NCBI GenBank assembly: GCA_965217075.1
Contig: CBDCHC010000012.1
Location: 21,737 to 85,736, forward strand
Source: CBDCHC01 sp965217075
Lineage (GTDB): Bacteria > Pseudomonadota > Gammaproteobacteria > PS1 > Pseudothioglobaceae
Length of the DNA: 64,000 nt
Direction: 5' to 3'
Made by a program: the position numbers and the translations under genes. Positions within the stretch are counted from its first letter, which is position 1. Every line of letters starts with the position of its first letter. Positions 63,162 to 64,000 of the stretch are shown here, in pieces. The notes below the pieces were generated by a model. The model worked only from the letters and a program-made list of their open reading frames with translations. It was not told where the DNA came from and made no database searches.

Positions 63162-63747
63162 AATTTAACATTTTATTTAGTTTGTTATGTAACTGCTTAA
63201 TTCCTTGCTTGTTAAGTGAAGAAAAAGTTTGTATAGTAATATTACTATTTTCAGTATATTGTTGCATAAAAAATAAAGCCTTATTTATTGCATTTTTTGT
63301 TAATTTATCAGCTTTAGTAAGCAAAATATGTGCCTCTATATTATTTTCTATACACCAATTTATCATCAACTCGTCAAATTTTTTTAATAAATGACGAGGA
63401 TCTATAAGTATTATAGCCCCCTTAAGAGATTTTCTTGTAGCAAAATATTTTTCTATATTTGCATGCCAATTGTTTTTAACATTTATTGGTACTTTAGCAT
63501 AACCATAACCAGGCAAATCAACTAACCTTGTATTATCATCTAATTTAAAAAAAACTAAATGCTGTGTTCTGCCCGGGGTTTTACTTACTCTTGCTAATTT
63601 TTTTTGTCCAGTTAAGCTATTAATACAACTTGATTTTCCTACATTCGAACAACCAGCAAAAATAACTTCAGTACCACTATCATCAGGCGCACCATCTATA
63701 TTAGGCGCAGATAAAATAAATTGTGCATTATGATAAAAACTATGCAT
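63145..63747 (-). CDS. engB: ribosome biogenesis GTPase
   Basis: 200-residue YihA/YsxC GTPase acting in 50S assembly. G1 FAGCSNVGKSSCINSLTG, G2 TPGRTQHL, G3 LVDLPGYGYA and G4 LLTKADKL are all present. It is divergent from the cytochrome c gene, a common arrangement in gammaproteobacteria. Confidence 0.96.
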   Translation of the reverse strand: MHSFYHNAQFILSAPNIDGAPDDSGTEVIFAGCSNVGKSSCINSLTGQKKLARVSKTPGRTQHLVFFKLDDNTRLVDLPGYGYAKVPINVKNNWHANIEKYFATRKSLKGAIILIDPRHLLKKFDELMINWCIENNIEAHILLTKADKLTKNAINKALFFMQQYTENSNITIQTFSSLNKQGIKQLHNKLNKMLNYEVIK

Positions 63748-63764
63748 CTGCTAATAAAATTAAG

Positions 63765-63798
63765 TATAATATTGCTATTTTAAACACAATAGGAGAAG
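63765..63798 (+). promoter_or_regulatory. -10 box and ribosome-binding site of the cytochrome c gene
   Basis: TATAAT at 63765-63770 would start transcription near 63777; AGGAGAAG at 63791-63798 lies 5 bases before the ATG and is one of the strongest Shine-Dalgarno sequences in the window. No clear -35 is seen. Confidence 0.5.
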
Positions 63799-63803
63799 TT
63801 GTA

Positions 63804-64000
63804 ATGAAAAATATATTAAGCATTATCTTACTAATAAGCATTTCAAGTATATCATTTGCTAATGGCAAGGCTACTTATAATTCTTTAGGCTGTGCCGCTT
63901 GTCATGGTGCAACAGGTATATCTATCGCTCCTAATTACCCAAATCTTGCTGGTCAAAATTCTGCTTATACTGTTAAACAATTAAAAGATTTTCAATCAGG
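63804..64000 (+). CDS. secreted class I cytochrome c, 3' end outside window
   Basis: The visible 65 residues have a signal peptide (about 1-19, cleaved after SFA), then the heme-binding motif CAACH, and PNYPNLAGQNSAY with QLKDFQS, a pattern of cytochrome c4/c553 proteins. Two-heme c4 commonly sits opposite engB in gammaproteobacteria, so c4 is likely, but the second half is not visible. It would carry electrons in the periplasm, plausibly to a cbb3 oxidase. Confidence 0.88.
   Translation, partial: MKNILSIILLISISSISFANGKATYNSLGCAACHGATGISIAPNYPNLAGQNSAYTVKQLKDFQS

Overview
The window is AT-rich DNA from a gammaproteobacterium, almost solid with genes. Three conserved gene orders support the assignment: ubiE-ubiJ-ubiB; ispE-tRNA-Gln-prs; and a yibN-grxC-gpsA block that lacks the secB normally found inside it. 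CmoA and UbiC point the same way. The low GC, many 1-17 bp gene overlaps and lost partner genes suggest a streamlined or host-associated genome. cbb3-oxidase assembly genes and two rhodanese-like proteins would suit a microaerophilic, possibly sulfur-using organism (for example a relative of the SUP05/thiotrophic symbionts), but no sulfur-oxidation or carbon-fixation gene lies in the window, so that is only a guess.

Region 1 (1-9956) is the accessory part. Two tandem paralogous genes on the minus strand encode giant modular surface/secreted proteins. One is cut by the window edge (1-2285); the other is complete at 2368 residues (2850-9956). Both have a homologous N-terminal region with a CX5C motif and no signal peptide, followed by long arrays of bacterial Ig-like and cadherin-like modules. 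The complete one also has a BspA/DUF285-type repeat domain and ends in RTX-like glycine/aspartate repeats typical of type I secretion. Near-identical DNA cassettes occur within and between the two genes in different orders, which looks like active duplication, shuffling or gene conversion. A 24-bp perfect inverted repeat sits between them.

Region 2 (10176-23882, minus strand) is one long, tightly packed run: pgsA, cysS, an orphan NarL-type regulator, a rhodanese, ubiC, cmoA, a glutamine amidotransferase (pabA/trpG), a rhodanese, grxC, gpsA, a Bax-like glucosaminidase, a Sel1-repeat protein, a DUF2914 protein, argG and an RND/MMPL transporter. tRNA-Arg lies just upstream.

Region 3 (24074-47005) holds housekeeping genes in short blocks: pyrE, tRNA-Phe, a cytochrome b561, lepA, comEC, acpP-fabF (with a strong hairpin terminator between them), queC-parE-thiC, hemB-ispF, ruvB, metH, feoAB under an evident Fur-type operator, and radA-psd.

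Region 4 (47077-55192, plus strand) joins cbb3-oxidase assembly (ccoG, ccoH, ccoI), citrate synthase and ubiquinone biosynthesis (ubiE, ubiJ, ubiB), a respiratory theme. Region 5 (55196-64000) has bioC, thioredoxin, ruvC, tRNA-Ile2/Met(CAU), rpoD, prs, tRNA-Gln, ispE, an AddB-like Fe-S nuclease, engB, and the start of a secreted c-type cytochrome. No CRISPR array, prophage, rRNA or transposase gene was seen.
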